A DNA stretch of 64,000 nucleotides from CAYYMZ01 sp964473025 (lineage in GTDB: Bacteria; Patescibacteriota; UBA1384; DTJR01): contig CAYYMZ010000001.1 of the NCBI GenBank assembly GCA_964473025.1, positions 1 to 64,000 on the forward strand, read 5' to 3'. The notes below the pieces were generated by a model. That model was not told the DNA's origin, ran no database searches, and saw only the letters and a list, made by a program, of their open reading frames with translations. The position numbers were made by a program, and so were the translations under genes. Shown one piece after another: positions 23,268 through 32,898 of the stretch; position 1 is the stretch's first letter, and every line of letters begins with the position of its first letter.

Positions 23268-24086
23268 ATGAGACACGAAATTACTCCACCAAAAGGGTTG
23301 GTCAGTATTAATTTACCGGAGATTTGGCGCTACCGCGATCTTTTGTATATTTTTGTTTGGCGCGATATTAAGGTCAGATACAAACAAACAATCATCGGAA
23401 TCGTTTGGGCAATTTTCCAACCGCTTCTCACAATGATTATTTTTTCAGTTCTTTTTGGCCGCCTGGCAAAACTTCCGTCTGATGGCATCCCTTATCCGGT
23501 TTTTGTATATACGGGGTTGTTGTTGTGGAATTATTTTTCAGCATCGTTGATGAACTCGAGTGAATCACTTATAACCAATGAAGGAATTGTCAAGAAGGTC
23601 TATTTTCCAAGAATCTTACTTCCCGGATCAACTGTGGTAACACCTGCAGTTGACTTCGCAATTTCTTTTATTGTTCTTCTGGCACTGATGTTTTATTATC
23701 ATTTTATTCCAAGCGCTACAGGTCTATTACTTATTCCGGTTCTTCTTTTAATCACAATGATTTCTTCGCTTGGATTGGGGCTTTTCCTCTCTTCTCTAAA
23801 CGTAAAATACCGCGATGTCCGCCACATCTTGCCGTTTTTTATTCAGATTTTAATGTATATTACACCGGTTATTTATCCTGTCAGCATCATTCCGGCAAAC
23901 TATCAATGGATTGCTTATCTTAATCCAATGTCTGGAGTGATTACTTTAGCCAGATCTCTCCTTCTGCATACCTCGAGCGTTGACTGGAAACTTTTACCCA
24001 TCTCTTTTGGTGTCAGCCTAGTATTTCTTTTCATTGGACTAGCGTATTTTAGAAAAACAGAACGGTTTTTTGCGGATGTGATGTAG
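23268..24086 (+). CDS. wzm: ABC-2 type polysaccharide export permease
   Basis: 272 residues with six membrane segments. WRDIKVRYKQTIIGIVWAIF is the amphipathic entry typical of TagG/Wzm permeases. LLLWNYFSASLMNSSESLI follows, and NVKYRDVRHILPFFIQILMY sits near the end. With the ATPase at 24191 it exports lipid-linked polysaccharide across the cytoplasmic membrane. The gene pair is split only by a short repeat. Confidence 0.93.
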   Translation: MRHEITPPKGLVSINLPEIWRYRDLLYIFVWRDIKVRYKQTIIGIVWAIFQPLLTMIIFSVLFGRLAKLPSDGIPYPVFVYTGLLLWNYFSASLMNSSESLITNEGIVKKVYFPRILLPGSTVVTPAVDFAISFIVLLALMFYYHFIPSATGLLLIPVLLLITMISSLGLGLFLSSLNVKYRDVRHILPFFIQILMYITPVIYPVSIIPANYQWIAYLNPMSGVITLARSLLLHTSSVDWKLLPISFGVSLVFLFIGLAYFRKTERFFADVM

Positions 24087-24098
24087 ATCAGGGTAAAG

Positions 24099-24118
24099 CC
24101 TGCCTGCCGGCAGGCAGG
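24099..24118. repeat. Perfect 20-bp palindrome
   Basis: CCTGCCTGCCGGCAGGCAGG equals its own reverse complement. It lies between the permease and ATPase genes. Confidence 0.85.
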
Positions 24119-24190
24119 GGGAAAGTGAAAAGGGTAAAGAACAAACAAAAGGCAAAAAATGAAAAATATCAAATATGACTTTTAACTGAT

Positions 24191-25450
24191 ATGGAACCAA
24201 TAATCAAAATCGAGGGTTTAGGGAAAAAATATACGATAGGAACAAGAGAGCCCTATTACGCTCTTCGTGATCACCTCGCTGGTTTTTTCAATTTTAGAAA
24301 ACCAAAAAAGAAGAAAGAAGAGTTTTGGGCTCTTAAAAATATTAATCTTGAAATCAAGCGAGGCGAAGCGATCGGCATTATCGGGCGAAATGGTGCGGGG
24401 AAAAGTACGTTGTTGAAGATTCTCTCGCAAATCACCCCTCCGACCGAAGGCAAGATCATCATGGAAGGAAGGGTAGCTTCTCTTTTAGAGGTCGGTACCG
24501 GTTTCAATCCGGAGCTGACAGGGCGGGAAAATATTTATTTAAACGGCGCGATTTTGGGTATGTCGAGGTCCGAAATCCGGAAAAAATTTAATGAGATTGT
24601 CGCTTTCTCCGAAATTGAAAAATTTCTTGATACACCAGTCAAACGCTACTCGAGCGGAATGTATGTTCGGCTCGCCTTCGCGGTCGCGGCACACTTGGAG
24701 CCAGAAATTTTATTGGTTGATGAAGTTTTAGCTGTTGGTGACGCACAGTTTCAAAAAAAATGCCTTGGCAAAATGAGCGAGGTAGGCAAACACGGCAGGA
24801 CAGTGGTTTTTGTTTCTCACAATATGGCGGCCATATCTAATCTTTGTTCGCGTTGCATCTATTTGGAGTCGGGTCAGGTTAGATATATCGGCGAAACAAA
24901 AAAAGCAATCGAGAGATATATTAGTCAAGCAGATGATGCTTTGGGTATTAAAAAATGGAACTTGAAAGATATGCCTAAATCAGAAAGCGTTCGCCTGGAA
25001 TCAGTCAGAATCGTCTCCGGTGGCAAGATGACGAGAAGTGTTTATATCAACAAGGAAGTCCAGGTAGAAATCTCATATAACTGTCTTAAACAAGACAGCA
25101 TTCTACATCCTGTTATTCATCTACGCGATGAGCTTGGGTCTCTGGTTTTTGCTTCAGCAGATTTCCCTTCGGCGAATTTGGGTGACAATTATTGGTATGG
25201 CAAAAAAAGGCCAGTTGGTGTTTACAAATCGACCTGCATCTTGCCAGCAAATTTTTTGAACGACAACACATATCACTTGGATATCGGAATCGCTGATGAA
25301 AAACATGCATGGAAAATCAACGAGCTTGATGTTTTGAGCTTCACGGTCGAGGAAACGGGAGAAATGAAAAAAGAATATATGGGTGAATGGATAGGGGCGA
25401 TCAGACCGAAGCTTCTCTGGGAAACAGAGCTTTTGAGAAAGGAAAAATAA
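24191..25450 (+). CDS. wzt: ABC polysaccharide exporter ATPase with carbohydrate-binding C-domain
   Basis: 419 residues. Walker A IGRNGAGKSTLLKIL, signature RYSSGMYVRLAFAVAAHL, Walker B EILLVDEVLAVGD, and the switch histidine in VVFVSHNM. The family's VEVGTGFNPELTGRENIYLNG block is also present (LLEVGTGFNP). Residues about 250-419 form an extra beta-rich domain (VQVEISYNCLKQDSILHPVI, YHLDIGIADEKHAW) like the Wzt C-terminus, which recognises the finished, often methylated glycan end. That fits the methyltransferases coded directly downstream. Confidence 0.93.
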   Translation: MEPIIKIEGLGKKYTIGTREPYYALRDHLAGFFNFRKPKKKKEEFWALKNINLEIKRGEAIGIIGRNGAGKSTLLKILSQITPPTEGKIIMEGRVASLLEVGTGFNPELTGRENIYLNGAILGMSRSEIRKKFNEIVAFSEIEKFLDTPVKRYSSGMYVRLAFAVAAHLEPEILLVDEVLAVGDAQFQKKCLGKMSEVGKHGRTVVFVSHNMAAISNLCSRCIYLESGQVRYIGETKKAIERYISQADDALGIKKWNLKDMPKSESVRLESVRIVSGGKMTRSVYINKEVQVEISYNCLKQDSILHPVIHLRDELGSLVFASADFPSANLGDNYWYGKKRPVGVYKSTCILPANFLNDNTYHLDIGIADEKHAWKINELDVLSFTVEETGEMKKEYMGEWIGAIRPKLLWETELLRKEK

Positions 25451-27147
25451 TGGGTTATGTTCGGGAAAAATACACAAGAGAATACTTCTTAAGGCAAGAT
25501 GCTAATGGCAATAAAACAAATATTGGCGTTGAGGGCCTAGAGGAGTTTTTATCTGGAGATATAAGAAAGGTGGATAAGAACCTTCTTGGAAAGATCGATT
25601 TTAAGGACAAAATTGTAGTTGACTTCGGTTTCGGACGCGGCGAGGCAATTAAGTATATATGTGAACAAGGAGCGAAGAAGGTTTACGGTGTTGATTTCTC
25701 GAAAGCGAGCATTGAAATTGCCTCGAGTATGTTAGAGCACTACGGCCACCGGGCCGACCTGGAATGTAGTGATGCTCTTGAGTATATGCAAAAGTTTGTT
25801 AAAAGTGACAAAACGGTTAAGTTTGACGTTGTTATAATGTTCGATTTTGTTGAGCATATTTCACGAAGCGAACTCGGTCAACTGCTCTCGTATCTTAGGA
25901 AAACTATGAGCGAGAAGGGGTTGGTTGTTATTAACACTCCTATCTATAAATCTGATAATGATGTAATCAAAGAAGGGCTCAAGGAGGAGGCGAGAGACGC
26001 AAGCGATGAAATGCCGCAAACAGAAGGTATGCACTGCAATCGATATACCAAAAAATCCTTAATTAAATTCATGAAAAGCAATGGTTTTAATGCGATATCC
26101 CCTAAATTTTTCTCCCCAAGTTTTAAAAGTGGTTTTGCACTGACAAATGCTCAAAAATGGTCTAATGCAAAAAGAAATCTTTTCCCCGTACAGGGCCGGT
26201 ATCGAAAAGATTCGTTCGAAAAAGCCTTAACTAGCGCACAAATTAGAAAAATGGGTTGGAAAAAAGTCTTTTCCCCAGCTATATTACCCATTATTTTACC
26301 TCCAGCATTTTTTATTTTAAAAAACCGACTATTTCCCTCAAAAAAGGTCCCAATCTATAGCTACAATCCAATTTGGCATAAAATAAAGGGCGGCGCCTTA
26401 AGGGGAAAATGGTTTTATATTGACACTCACGACAATAGTTGGCAGCAAGAAATTATCGAGGGGACTTATGATAAATTCTTCTTTGATTTTCTGAAAAAAT
26501 ATAACCTTGAGGGTAAAACTATTTTCGATGTGGGAGCTTTTGTTGGCTCCCACAGTTTGGCCTTTGCTCAGATGGTTGGTAAAAACGGTAAAGTTTTTTC
26601 TTTTGAACCAAATGAATTTAATATTAGCCGGATGAAGAAAATCTTTAACAGGAATAAAGACTTAGGGAAAAGAATCAAAATTGTTAAAGTTGCTCTTTCA
26701 GACAAAAACGGTTCCACGGTCTTTAGCTTTAGTAATCAAATAGACAATGGTTTTAGCTCTGGCGGATTTGTTGAGGGCTCGGATACGCCGAGGGAAGAGG
26801 CAGAATATGAAAAAAGTCATTTTAAAAAGTGCTCCGTTAAAAGTGTTAAGCTTGACGATCTTGAGGCAAGGATGAAAATCAAGGATTCGCCCCTCATCAT
26901 CAAAATTGATACTGAGGGGGCGGAGGGGAATATTCTCGAATCTGGGCAAAAATATTTAAAAAAACACAAGCCGATTATCTTGGTCGAAATCCATTCCCCG
27001 GAGAATATGATTCACACCGTTCAAGTTTTAAGCAAGCTTGGTTATGAGATTTCAATTTTAAAAAAAGAGATCGATGGGCGGGTTTTTCTGTCTGCCAACC
27101 CAGATATTAAAAATAAATCTTATGCAGAAATTTACCCAAAAAATTAA
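25450..27147 (+). CDS. Two-domain methyltransferase: class I MTase fused to FkbM-type MTase
   Basis: 565 residues from the ATG that overlaps the exporter ATPase stop (TAATG). An in-frame ATG at 25387 lies inside that gene and is rejected. Domain 1, motif I VVDFGFGRGEAIKYI at about 55, then VIMFDFVEHISRSELGQLL. Domain 2, TIFDVGAFVGSHSLAFAQM at about 356, FSFEPNEFNISRMKKIF, and DSPLIIKIDTEGAEGNIL, the FkbM signature. FkbM enzymes O-methylate sugar or polyketide hydroxyls. Two methyl transfers on one glycan are inferred. Confidence 0.88.
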   Translation: MGYVREKYTREYFLRQDANGNKTNIGVEGLEEFLSGDIRKVDKNLLGKIDFKDKIVVDFGFGRGEAIKYICEQGAKKVYGVDFSKASIEIASSMLEHYGHRADLECSDALEYMQKFVKSDKTVKFDVVIMFDFVEHISRSELGQLLSYLRKTMSEKGLVVINTPIYKSDNDVIKEGLKEEARDASDEMPQTEGMHCNRYTKKSLIKFMKSNGFNAISPKFFSPSFKSGFALTNAQKWSNAKRNLFPVQGRYRKDSFEKALTSAQIRKMGWKKVFSPAILPIILPPAFFILKNRLFPSKKVPIYSYNPIWHKIKGGALRGKWFYIDTHDNSWQQEIIEGTYDKFFFDFLKKYNLEGKTIFDVGAFVGSHSLAFAQMVGKNGKVFSFEPNEFNISRMKKIFNRNKDLGKRIKIVKVALSDKNGSTVFSFSNQIDNGFSSGGFVEGSDTPREEAEYEKSHFKKCSVKSVKLDDLEARMKIKDSPLIIKIDTEGAEGNILESGQKYLKKHKPIILVEIHSPENMIHTVQVLSKLGYEISILKKEIDGRVFLSANPDIKNKSYAEIYPKN

Positions 27148-28135
27148 ACAGACAGTTTTGCAAAAATTCTTTACGCTTTTTTGTCTGATGCTTGAAAAGC
27201 CTTTGTTTTATGACTGGGCCTCAATTTTTTTCTCGAGAGTTGCCGTAAATGGAACGGGTAGCAATAAATGCTTAAAAAGAGGTTTTTTGCCAGTTCCGGT
27301 TCATTTTTATTCTCCGATTCCCGATCTTAAGGACTTAGAGAAACGGAAGGTTTGGGACCAAAAAAGCAATCTTTCTGGGTTAGAGTTTGACATCAAAGAG
27401 CATCTCGCCTTTCTTCAGAGATTGGGTGAAAAATACGGCAAAGAATGTTCTTGGAAATTTGAGAAAACAGCCAAGGAAAGTGAATTTTACCTTGACAATA
27501 AAAGCTTTCTTTTTGGTGACGCCGCTTCCCTACACTCAATAATCAGAGAGTTTAAGCCAAGCCGGGTAATTGAAATCGGTTCCGGCAACTCATCCAAAAT
27601 TATTTCCCAAGCCCTGAAGCTAAATAAAGAGGAGGGCGGAAAGAGTGGCGAATACACGATTATTGATCCTTATTCTCTTAGGCATATTAGAAAAGGAGTG
27701 ATAAATTACACGCATTTGATTAAGGAAAGGGTTGAATTAGTCGACCCTAAGATTTTTGAGCAACTTGGGAAAAATGACATACTTTTTATCGACTCCAGCC
27801 ATTCTGTAAAGATAGGGTCGGACGTCAATTTCCTTTTCTTAGAAGTGTTGGGGCGACTCAAAAGTGGAGTCTTTATACATTGCCACGATATCGACTTGCC
27901 TTATGAGTATCCAAAGTGTTATGCCACCGAAGAAAAATTCCACCAATTTTGGACCGAGCGCTATCTCCTACAGGCCTTTCTTGCTTTTAACAATCAATTC
28001 GAAATTGTTTTGCCAATGGCCTACCTAATGCGTAATTATATTTCACGTTTCAAAAAACTTTTTCCATCTTATGATCCAAAAAAGCCGGGAGGGCGGCTTA
28101 GTATTAGTGTGAGTTTTTGGATGAGAAGAAAATAA
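27122..28135 (+). CDS. SAM-dependent methyltransferase
   Basis: 337 residues from the ATG at 27122 (an ATG at 27074 would overlap the previous gene by 74 nt). Motif I RVIEIGSGNSSKIISQAL, then YTIIDPYSLRHIRKG, DILFIDSSHSVKIGSDVNFL and GVFIHCHDIDLPYEYP. This is the Methyltransf_24 pattern with the aspartate/histidine metal-like cluster. The N-terminal 80 residues have no recognised fold. Probably modifies the surface glycan. Both starts have weak ribosome sites. Confidence 0.8.
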   Translation: MQKFTQKIKQTVLQKFFTLFCLMLEKPLFYDWASIFFSRVAVNGTGSNKCLKRGFLPVPVHFYSPIPDLKDLEKRKVWDQKSNLSGLEFDIKEHLAFLQRLGEKYGKECSWKFEKTAKESEFYLDNKSFLFGDAASLHSIIREFKPSRVIEIGSGNSSKIISQALKLNKEEGGKSGEYTIIDPYSLRHIRKGVINYTHLIKERVELVDPKIFEQLGKNDILFIDSSHSVKIGSDVNFLFLEVLGRLKSGVFIHCHDIDLPYEYPKCYATEEKFHQFWTERYLLQAFLAFNNQFEIVLPMAYLMRNYISRFKKLFPSYDPKKPGGRLSISVSFWMRRK

Positions 28136-28147
28136 AATCGGTGTTTA

Positions 28148-29329
28148 ATGAAAAATAAGATTGCGATCCTTTCTCACGTCCTGCCTCCCTCGAGCAATGG
28201 ACAAGCGATCATGCTTTACCGCCTGCTTGAGAAAACCCCGAAACAAGACTACATCTTGATTTTAAGCAGGAAATATCTCGGCAGAGAAAAAGAGCCAAGA
28301 AGTTCAAAAAAACTTGCCGGGAAATATTATACTCTCGAGATACCAAAAGAAACCGAACTAACGATCCGCGAGTATATGAAAAAATCATTATACCGGCGTG
28401 CGGTCAGCTTTATCAGCACGGTCAGAACTCAAACAAAGCAATTGAAATCAATCCTAATTTCCGAAAAATGTGAAACGTTAGTTGCCTGCACCGGCGGATT
28501 TTTTGATCTTTTCGCCGCCTATCTCGCGGTCAGAAAATTAAAAATCCGCTTTGTGATTTATTCTTTTGATGACTACGTTTATCAGTGGACGGGAATTTTA
28601 AGGGTAATGGTGCGAATGATTGCAAAAAGAGCTTTTAAAAGAGCAGATCAACTGATTGCACCGAATGAATTTTTGCAAAAAGCATATTTCTCGCGCTACG
28701 GTAAAAAAAGCGTTATCGTCCGTAACCCATATATTCCATTTCGCATATCGAAGCAAAAAAAGGTCTTTAACAAAAAAGAAATCAACATTGTCTACACCGG
28801 TTCGGTTTATTTCGCTCATTTTGATGCGTTTAGAAATTTGATCAAAGCAATAGAGCTTTTAGATATGCCTGCTAAGCTCCATATTTTTACGGGTCAGCCC
28901 AAACAAAAGCTTGAGAAGGAAGGCATTTCCGGTCGGCAGGTTATTTTCCATAAAAACGTTGATCAAAGCGAAACCTGCAATGTCCAAAAACAAGCAGATA
29001 TTCTTTTTTTACCCCTTGCTTTTGATTCTCCGATCGGTGAAACAATTAAAACCTCGGCTCCGGGTAAGATGGGCGAATATCTATCTTCCGGCCGGCCCAT
29101 TCTAGTTCATGCCCCCAAGAATTCATACATTAGTTGGTATTTTAAGAAGAATAAGTGCGGCGTGGTCGCTGATACACCCGATCCAAAGCAATTAGCCGAA
29201 GCAATTGCCGAAATGATTAAAAATAAAAGTAAATCAAAAGAATTTATTAGGAATGCAATAAGACGAGCCAAGTCGGATTTCTCACTTGAAAAAGCGCGCA
29301 AAAACTTTAGCAGTGTAATTTCCGAATGA
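28148..29329 (+). CDS. Glycosyltransferase, GT-B fold (GT4-like)
   Basis: 393 residues. The N-domain opens KIAILSHVLPPSSNGQAIML, the usual PP-xxGG-like acceptor loop. The linker region is DQLIAPNEFLQKAYFSRYGK. The C-domain has EINIVYTGSVYFAHFDAFRN and ADILFLPLAFDSPIGETIKT. SAPGKMGEYLSSGRPILVHA follows, in place of the classic E-x7-E. Sugar specificity unknown. It overlaps the next gene by 4 nt (ATGA). Confidence 0.85.
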   Translation: MKNKIAILSHVLPPSSNGQAIMLYRLLEKTPKQDYILILSRKYLGREKEPRSSKKLAGKYYTLEIPKETELTIREYMKKSLYRRAVSFISTVRTQTKQLKSILISEKCETLVACTGGFFDLFAAYLAVRKLKIRFVIYSFDDYVYQWTGILRVMVRMIAKRAFKRADQLIAPNEFLQKAYFSRYGKKSVIVRNPYIPFRISKQKKVFNKKEINIVYTGSVYFAHFDAFRNLIKAIELLDMPAKLHIFTGQPKQKLEKEGISGRQVIFHKNVDQSETCNVQKQADILFLPLAFDSPIGETIKTSAPGKMGEYLSSGRPILVHAPKNSYISWYFKKNKCGVVADTPDPKQLAEAIAEMIKNKSKSKEFIRNAIRRAKSDFSLEKARKNFSSVISE

Positions 29330-30552
29330 TGAAAACATTACTCCTTTCCCCTTCCTTGCCAAACAAAAAATCCTCGGGCGGTATCATGATTTGTGATCTC
29401 TTGAGCTTGGTCAAAGAAGACGAGATTTTTGCTTTCGTAGCCAGAGACCCGCATTTAAAAAACGTTTTAATTGAAAAATATCCTGCTCTTTCTGACATAG
29501 AAACAATCAAAAGACCAATAGAGTCGCCTTATAGTTTCCCGAGATGGTTTTTTGATAAAGCTCTCTCGCGGCAAATCGAAAAAATAAAAGATTTTTATAT
29601 CAAATGGCGAGTAATTAGAAGAGCAGTTAGGTATGGCAAAAGAAACGGGGTTGAATGTGTTTGGGCGGTCCTTCAGGGTAAAACAATGATTATTAGTGCC
29701 CTTAAAGTTGCAAAAGCACTAGGCGTGCCCTTGATTTCTCAAATTTGGGATGAGCCCAAGTGGATTCTATCTGACACGGGAATTGACCAAAAAACCAAAG
29801 TAAAAATACTTAAGATTTTTGGGGAGACGGTTAAAGCAAGCAAGGTCTGTGCTACTGCGTCTGAGCCAATGGCTAAGAAATATCAAGACAAATACCGCAC
29901 TAAAACAGTTGTCTTTATGGGAAGCTTGGATGCAAAAATGGCCCTCTCTGCGGCAAAGCGCATAAATTATGGCAATAACTTAAAAATTGGTTTTGCCGGG
30001 CAGTTGTACGCAACCTCCGAGTGGAAAGCATTAATCTTGGCACTTGACGAAGTTGACTGGAAAATTCGCGGTAGGCGTGTTACTATTCACCTCTTGGGCG
30101 GGTTTGGTTCATCTGAAATGCAAAATCTGCCATCAAACCGGGTTGTAAATTTGGGCTACAAATCACAACAGCAAACAATAAAAATTTTATCAAAAATGGA
30201 TATCCTTTATTGCCCATATTGGTTCGACGAGGAGCACAGAGGTATTGCCAAAACAAGTTTTCCCAGCAAGCTAACAACCTATTTTGCAGCGGGTAGGCCG
30301 GTATTTTTCCATGGGCCGGAGTATTCCTCACCAGCGAAGTTTATCAGGGAAAACAAATGTGGTGTATTATGCCACTCGCTGAGAAGCAAAGATATTGTGA
30401 AACAATTTGAAGAGCTTTTGAGTGATCGCAAAAGATATAGTCAGATTACGCGAGCAGGGAGAGTGGCCTTTGATAAATATCTGACTTATGGTAATCTCTC
30501 AAATCAGCTAACAGTTTTTCTAAATATAGCGAAAGAGAGTATTTCAAGATGA
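29326..30552 (+). CDS. Glycosyltransferase, GT-B fold
   Basis: 408 residues. The start MMKTLLLSPSLPNKKSSGGI is followed by the acceptor domain. LKIGFAGQLYATSEWKALIL begins the nucleotide-sugar domain, and MDILYCPYWFDEEHRGIAKT precedes SFPSKLTTYFAAGRPVFFHG. Its layout is similar to the previous gene, so the two may be ancient duplicates. It overlaps both neighbours by 4 nt, so this is a tightly coupled set. Specificity unknown. Confidence 0.82.
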   Translation: MMKTLLLSPSLPNKKSSGGIMICDLLSLVKEDEIFAFVARDPHLKNVLIEKYPALSDIETIKRPIESPYSFPRWFFDKALSRQIEKIKDFYIKWRVIRRAVRYGKRNGVECVWAVLQGKTMIISALKVAKALGVPLISQIWDEPKWILSDTGIDQKTKVKILKIFGETVKASKVCATASEPMAKKYQDKYRTKTVVFMGSLDAKMALSAAKRINYGNNLKIGFAGQLYATSEWKALILALDEVDWKIRGRRVTIHLLGGFGSSEMQNLPSNRVVNLGYKSQQQTIKILSKMDILYCPYWFDEEHRGIAKTSFPSKLTTYFAAGRPVFFHGPEYSSPAKFIRENKCGVLCHSLRSKDIVKQFEELLSDRKRYSQITRAGRVAFDKYLTYGNLSNQLTVFLNIAKESISR

Positions 30553-32837
30553 AAATATTAATTGTAGCTTTCTCGGAGAGTATTCATGTTACCCGTTGGA
30601 TTAATCAGCTGGAAGGCAGCAAAATCAAAGTTTATCTTTTTCCGAGTGTTGACAACGGAGTGACTAATAAAGAGCTAAAAGACGCAACCGTTTTTCATTC
30701 ATTCTACGGGAATCTGTCTTATCGAAATAAAAATGTAAAAACCAAAGGCATTCCAGTTTTAAGCCACTTGATTGGAATTGTGCTGAGGATGATTTTAAAA
30801 AAAATCAGACCTAATTATCACCAGGAGCGCCTGCGCCGGGTTATTAAAAAGATCAGGCCGGATATTATTCATTCGATGGAGATTCAACATTCGTCTTATC
30901 TGGTTAGCGAGATTAAAAATAACTGGAAAGGAAATTTTCCGAAATGGATTGTAACTAACTGGGGAAGCGACATCTATCTTTACGGACAGCTTCCAGAACA
31001 TCGAGAGAAAATAAAAAAGGTGCTAAGCTCTTGCGATTACTATTCATGTGAATGTCAAAGAGATATTTTGCTCGGCAAAAAACACGGATTTTCAAAAGCC
31101 ACTCTGCCAGTTTTTCCAAATTCTGGCGGGTTTAATTTGAAGAGATTAAAAAAAATTCGCGAAAAAATACCGCCCTCAAAGAGAAGGACGATTATCGTAA
31201 AGGGTTATCAAGGTTGGGCTGGAAGGGCCCAAGTGGCTCTACATGCGCTTGATTGTTGCGGAAAGCTGATAGATGGTTACCGCCTTGTAGTTTATTCTAT
31301 CCAGCCTGATACGGGCGTTGGAATTGCCGCAGAACTTTTAGCTCAAAAATATAACTTGAGACTAGTCCTTGTACCACTCCATACATCCCATGAGCAGATC
31401 CTAAAATATATGTCTCAAGCGCGGATCTCGATTGGTGTAAGTATTTCCGATGCAATTTCGACAATGGTTTTAGAAGCGATGGTTATGGGATCCTTCCCGA
31501 TCCAATCCAACACCTCCTGCGCTAATGAGTGGATCAAATCTGGCAAAACAGGTATGATTGTTCCGCCGGAGGATCCGGAGGTAATCGAGCGAGCAATAAG
31601 AAATGCTCTCACAAATGACAAGCTTGTCGACCGCGCCGCGCTCTTGAATTGGAAGGTGGCCGAGAAACAACTGGATCACAAATTAATAAAAAAGAAAATT
31701 ATAAGGTTTTATAATGAGGTAACAAATATGAAAACAAATAAAACGTTTGTAACAGGAATTTTTGGTAGTGGCAAAACAACCTTTGTCAAGAAGTATGCCA
31801 AGGAGAACAAGATTAAACTTATTTCCTTTGATTGGAGCTTTAATTATCGCATAAAAGGAAATCAATCACGCCGAATTTTACAAAATCTGCCGGAGCGTTT
31901 TGTGATGGACGCAATTCCAATCGACGAACAGGGTAGTTGGGATGATTTTATTGAGTATGAGAAAAAACGCGACGACGTTTCGGTCGTCTGTATTTATTGT
32001 CCCTCGATGAGCGTTTGGTTGAGAAGGGTTGGCAAGAGGCGGTCTATTATAAGGGTTGGCAAGAGAGCGGTCTATTATAAGGATTTTATGGGCGCCTTAA
32101 AATACTCGGCTAAAAAAACTCTGAGAAAGAGAATTATTCCTATTAACATTGAAGAGTTAAATAAAGATTACCGCAGTTTTTTCACCGGCACTTTGACATC
32201 ATTAAAAAAGTTCAAATCTGTCCGATATTATGACTCCTGCGCCAATGAATATACTACCCTTGGGGAGATGCTAAAGAGAATCAAAATTGACACCTTCCCA
32301 TTCCAGGACTATCTCCAGAGTCGGCCCGAAGGTTATGACAAATACTATCAGGATATCGAAATAATCAATTTCAAGGGATATTCAGAATCCTACAAAACAT
32401 GGAATATTATCAAGGATTTAGTTAACTGGAAGGGAAAGGATGTAGTTGATTTAGGTTGCTTTCAAGGTTATTTTTCGTTTAAAGCCGAAGATGCCGGGGC
32501 TAACGTTATCGGCCTGGAAAAAAGCGAAACGGTTTTGAAAACAGCTAGATGGATAAATAAATTAAGGGGTGGAAAGGTAAAATTAAGACAATGGGAGGGC
32601 GGAGAACTTATTCCGAAATGCGACATCGTTTTGTGTCTTAACGTCCTTCATCATTTTCCCGACCCTGATAAGGTTATTGAGATGATGAATTGTAAAAAAA
32701 TGATCTTCGAGATTAACAAAAAAGATCGGCCGATAGTTGAAAGACACTTGAAAGTTATAAAAACCGTCCGGTCCCAAAGGGTAAAAAGGACGATTCTATT
32801 ATGCGAGGCCAAGAAAGATCTTAAGAAATCTGCCTAA
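30549..32837 (+). CDS. Three-domain fusion: glycosyltransferase, P-loop NTPase, methyltransferase
   Basis: 762 residues. Residues 1-390 are a GT-B glycosyltransferase: ISIGVSISDAISTMVLEAMV, GSFPIQSNTSCANEWIKSGK, TGMIVPPEDPEVIERAIRNA. A P-loop FVTGIFGSGKTTFVKKYA follows near residue 400, in a domain like small kinases. From about 625 a class I methyltransferase appears: VVDLGCFQGYFSFKAEDAGA, IVLCLNVLHHFPDPDKVIEM, of the CmoB/TehB-like kind. A junction methionine (MKTNKTFVTGIF) suggests a former separate gene. Around 32025-32080 a 27/28-bp tandem duplication lies in the NTPase domain. Combined sugar transfer, phosphorylation and methylation of a glycan end is inferred. Confidence 0.8.
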   Translation: MKILIVAFSESIHVTRWINQLEGSKIKVYLFPSVDNGVTNKELKDATVFHSFYGNLSYRNKNVKTKGIPVLSHLIGIVLRMILKKIRPNYHQERLRRVIKKIRPDIIHSMEIQHSSYLVSEIKNNWKGNFPKWIVTNWGSDIYLYGQLPEHREKIKKVLSSCDYYSCECQRDILLGKKHGFSKATLPVFPNSGGFNLKRLKKIREKIPPSKRRTIIVKGYQGWAGRAQVALHALDCCGKLIDGYRLVVYSIQPDTGVGIAAELLAQKYNLRLVLVPLHTSHEQILKYMSQARISIGVSISDAISTMVLEAMVMGSFPIQSNTSCANEWIKSGKTGMIVPPEDPEVIERAIRNALTNDKLVDRAALLNWKVAEKQLDHKLIKKKIIRFYNEVTNMKTNKTFVTGIFGSGKTTFVKKYAKENKIKLISFDWSFNYRIKGNQSRRILQNLPERFVMDAIPIDEQGSWDDFIEYEKKRDDVSVVCIYCPSMSVWLRRVGKRRSIIRVGKRAVYYKDFMGALKYSAKKTLRKRIIPINIEELNKDYRSFFTGTLTSLKKFKSVRYYDSCANEYTTLGEMLKRIKIDTFPFQDYLQSRPEGYDKYYQDIEIINFKGYSESYKTWNIIKDLVNWKGKDVVDLGCFQGYFSFKAEDAGANVIGLEKSETVLKTARWINKLRGGKVKLRQWEGGELIPKCDIVLCLNVLHHFPDPDKVIEMMNCKKMIFEINKKDRPIVERHLKVIKTVRSQRVKRTILLCEAKKDLKKSA
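32025..32080 (+). repeat. Imperfect 27/28-bp tandem duplication in the fusion gene
   Basis: GGTTGGCAAGAG(A)GCGGTCTATTATAAG occurs twice in direct succession, once with 27 and once with 28 bases. The coding frame stays open, and the two copies are read in different phases over most of their length (KRRSIIR versus KRAVYYK). Confidence 0.85.
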
Positions 32838-32898
32838 TCAGCTGGGTTGACTCTAAAGTATTATCTGATAGTTTATAAAAAAATAGCAGAGGTGAAAT

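Noticed and set aside
25387..25449. Start of the double methyltransferase at 25387
   Set aside because: Lies inside the exporter ATPase gene; ATG 25450 overlaps its stop in the usual coupled way.
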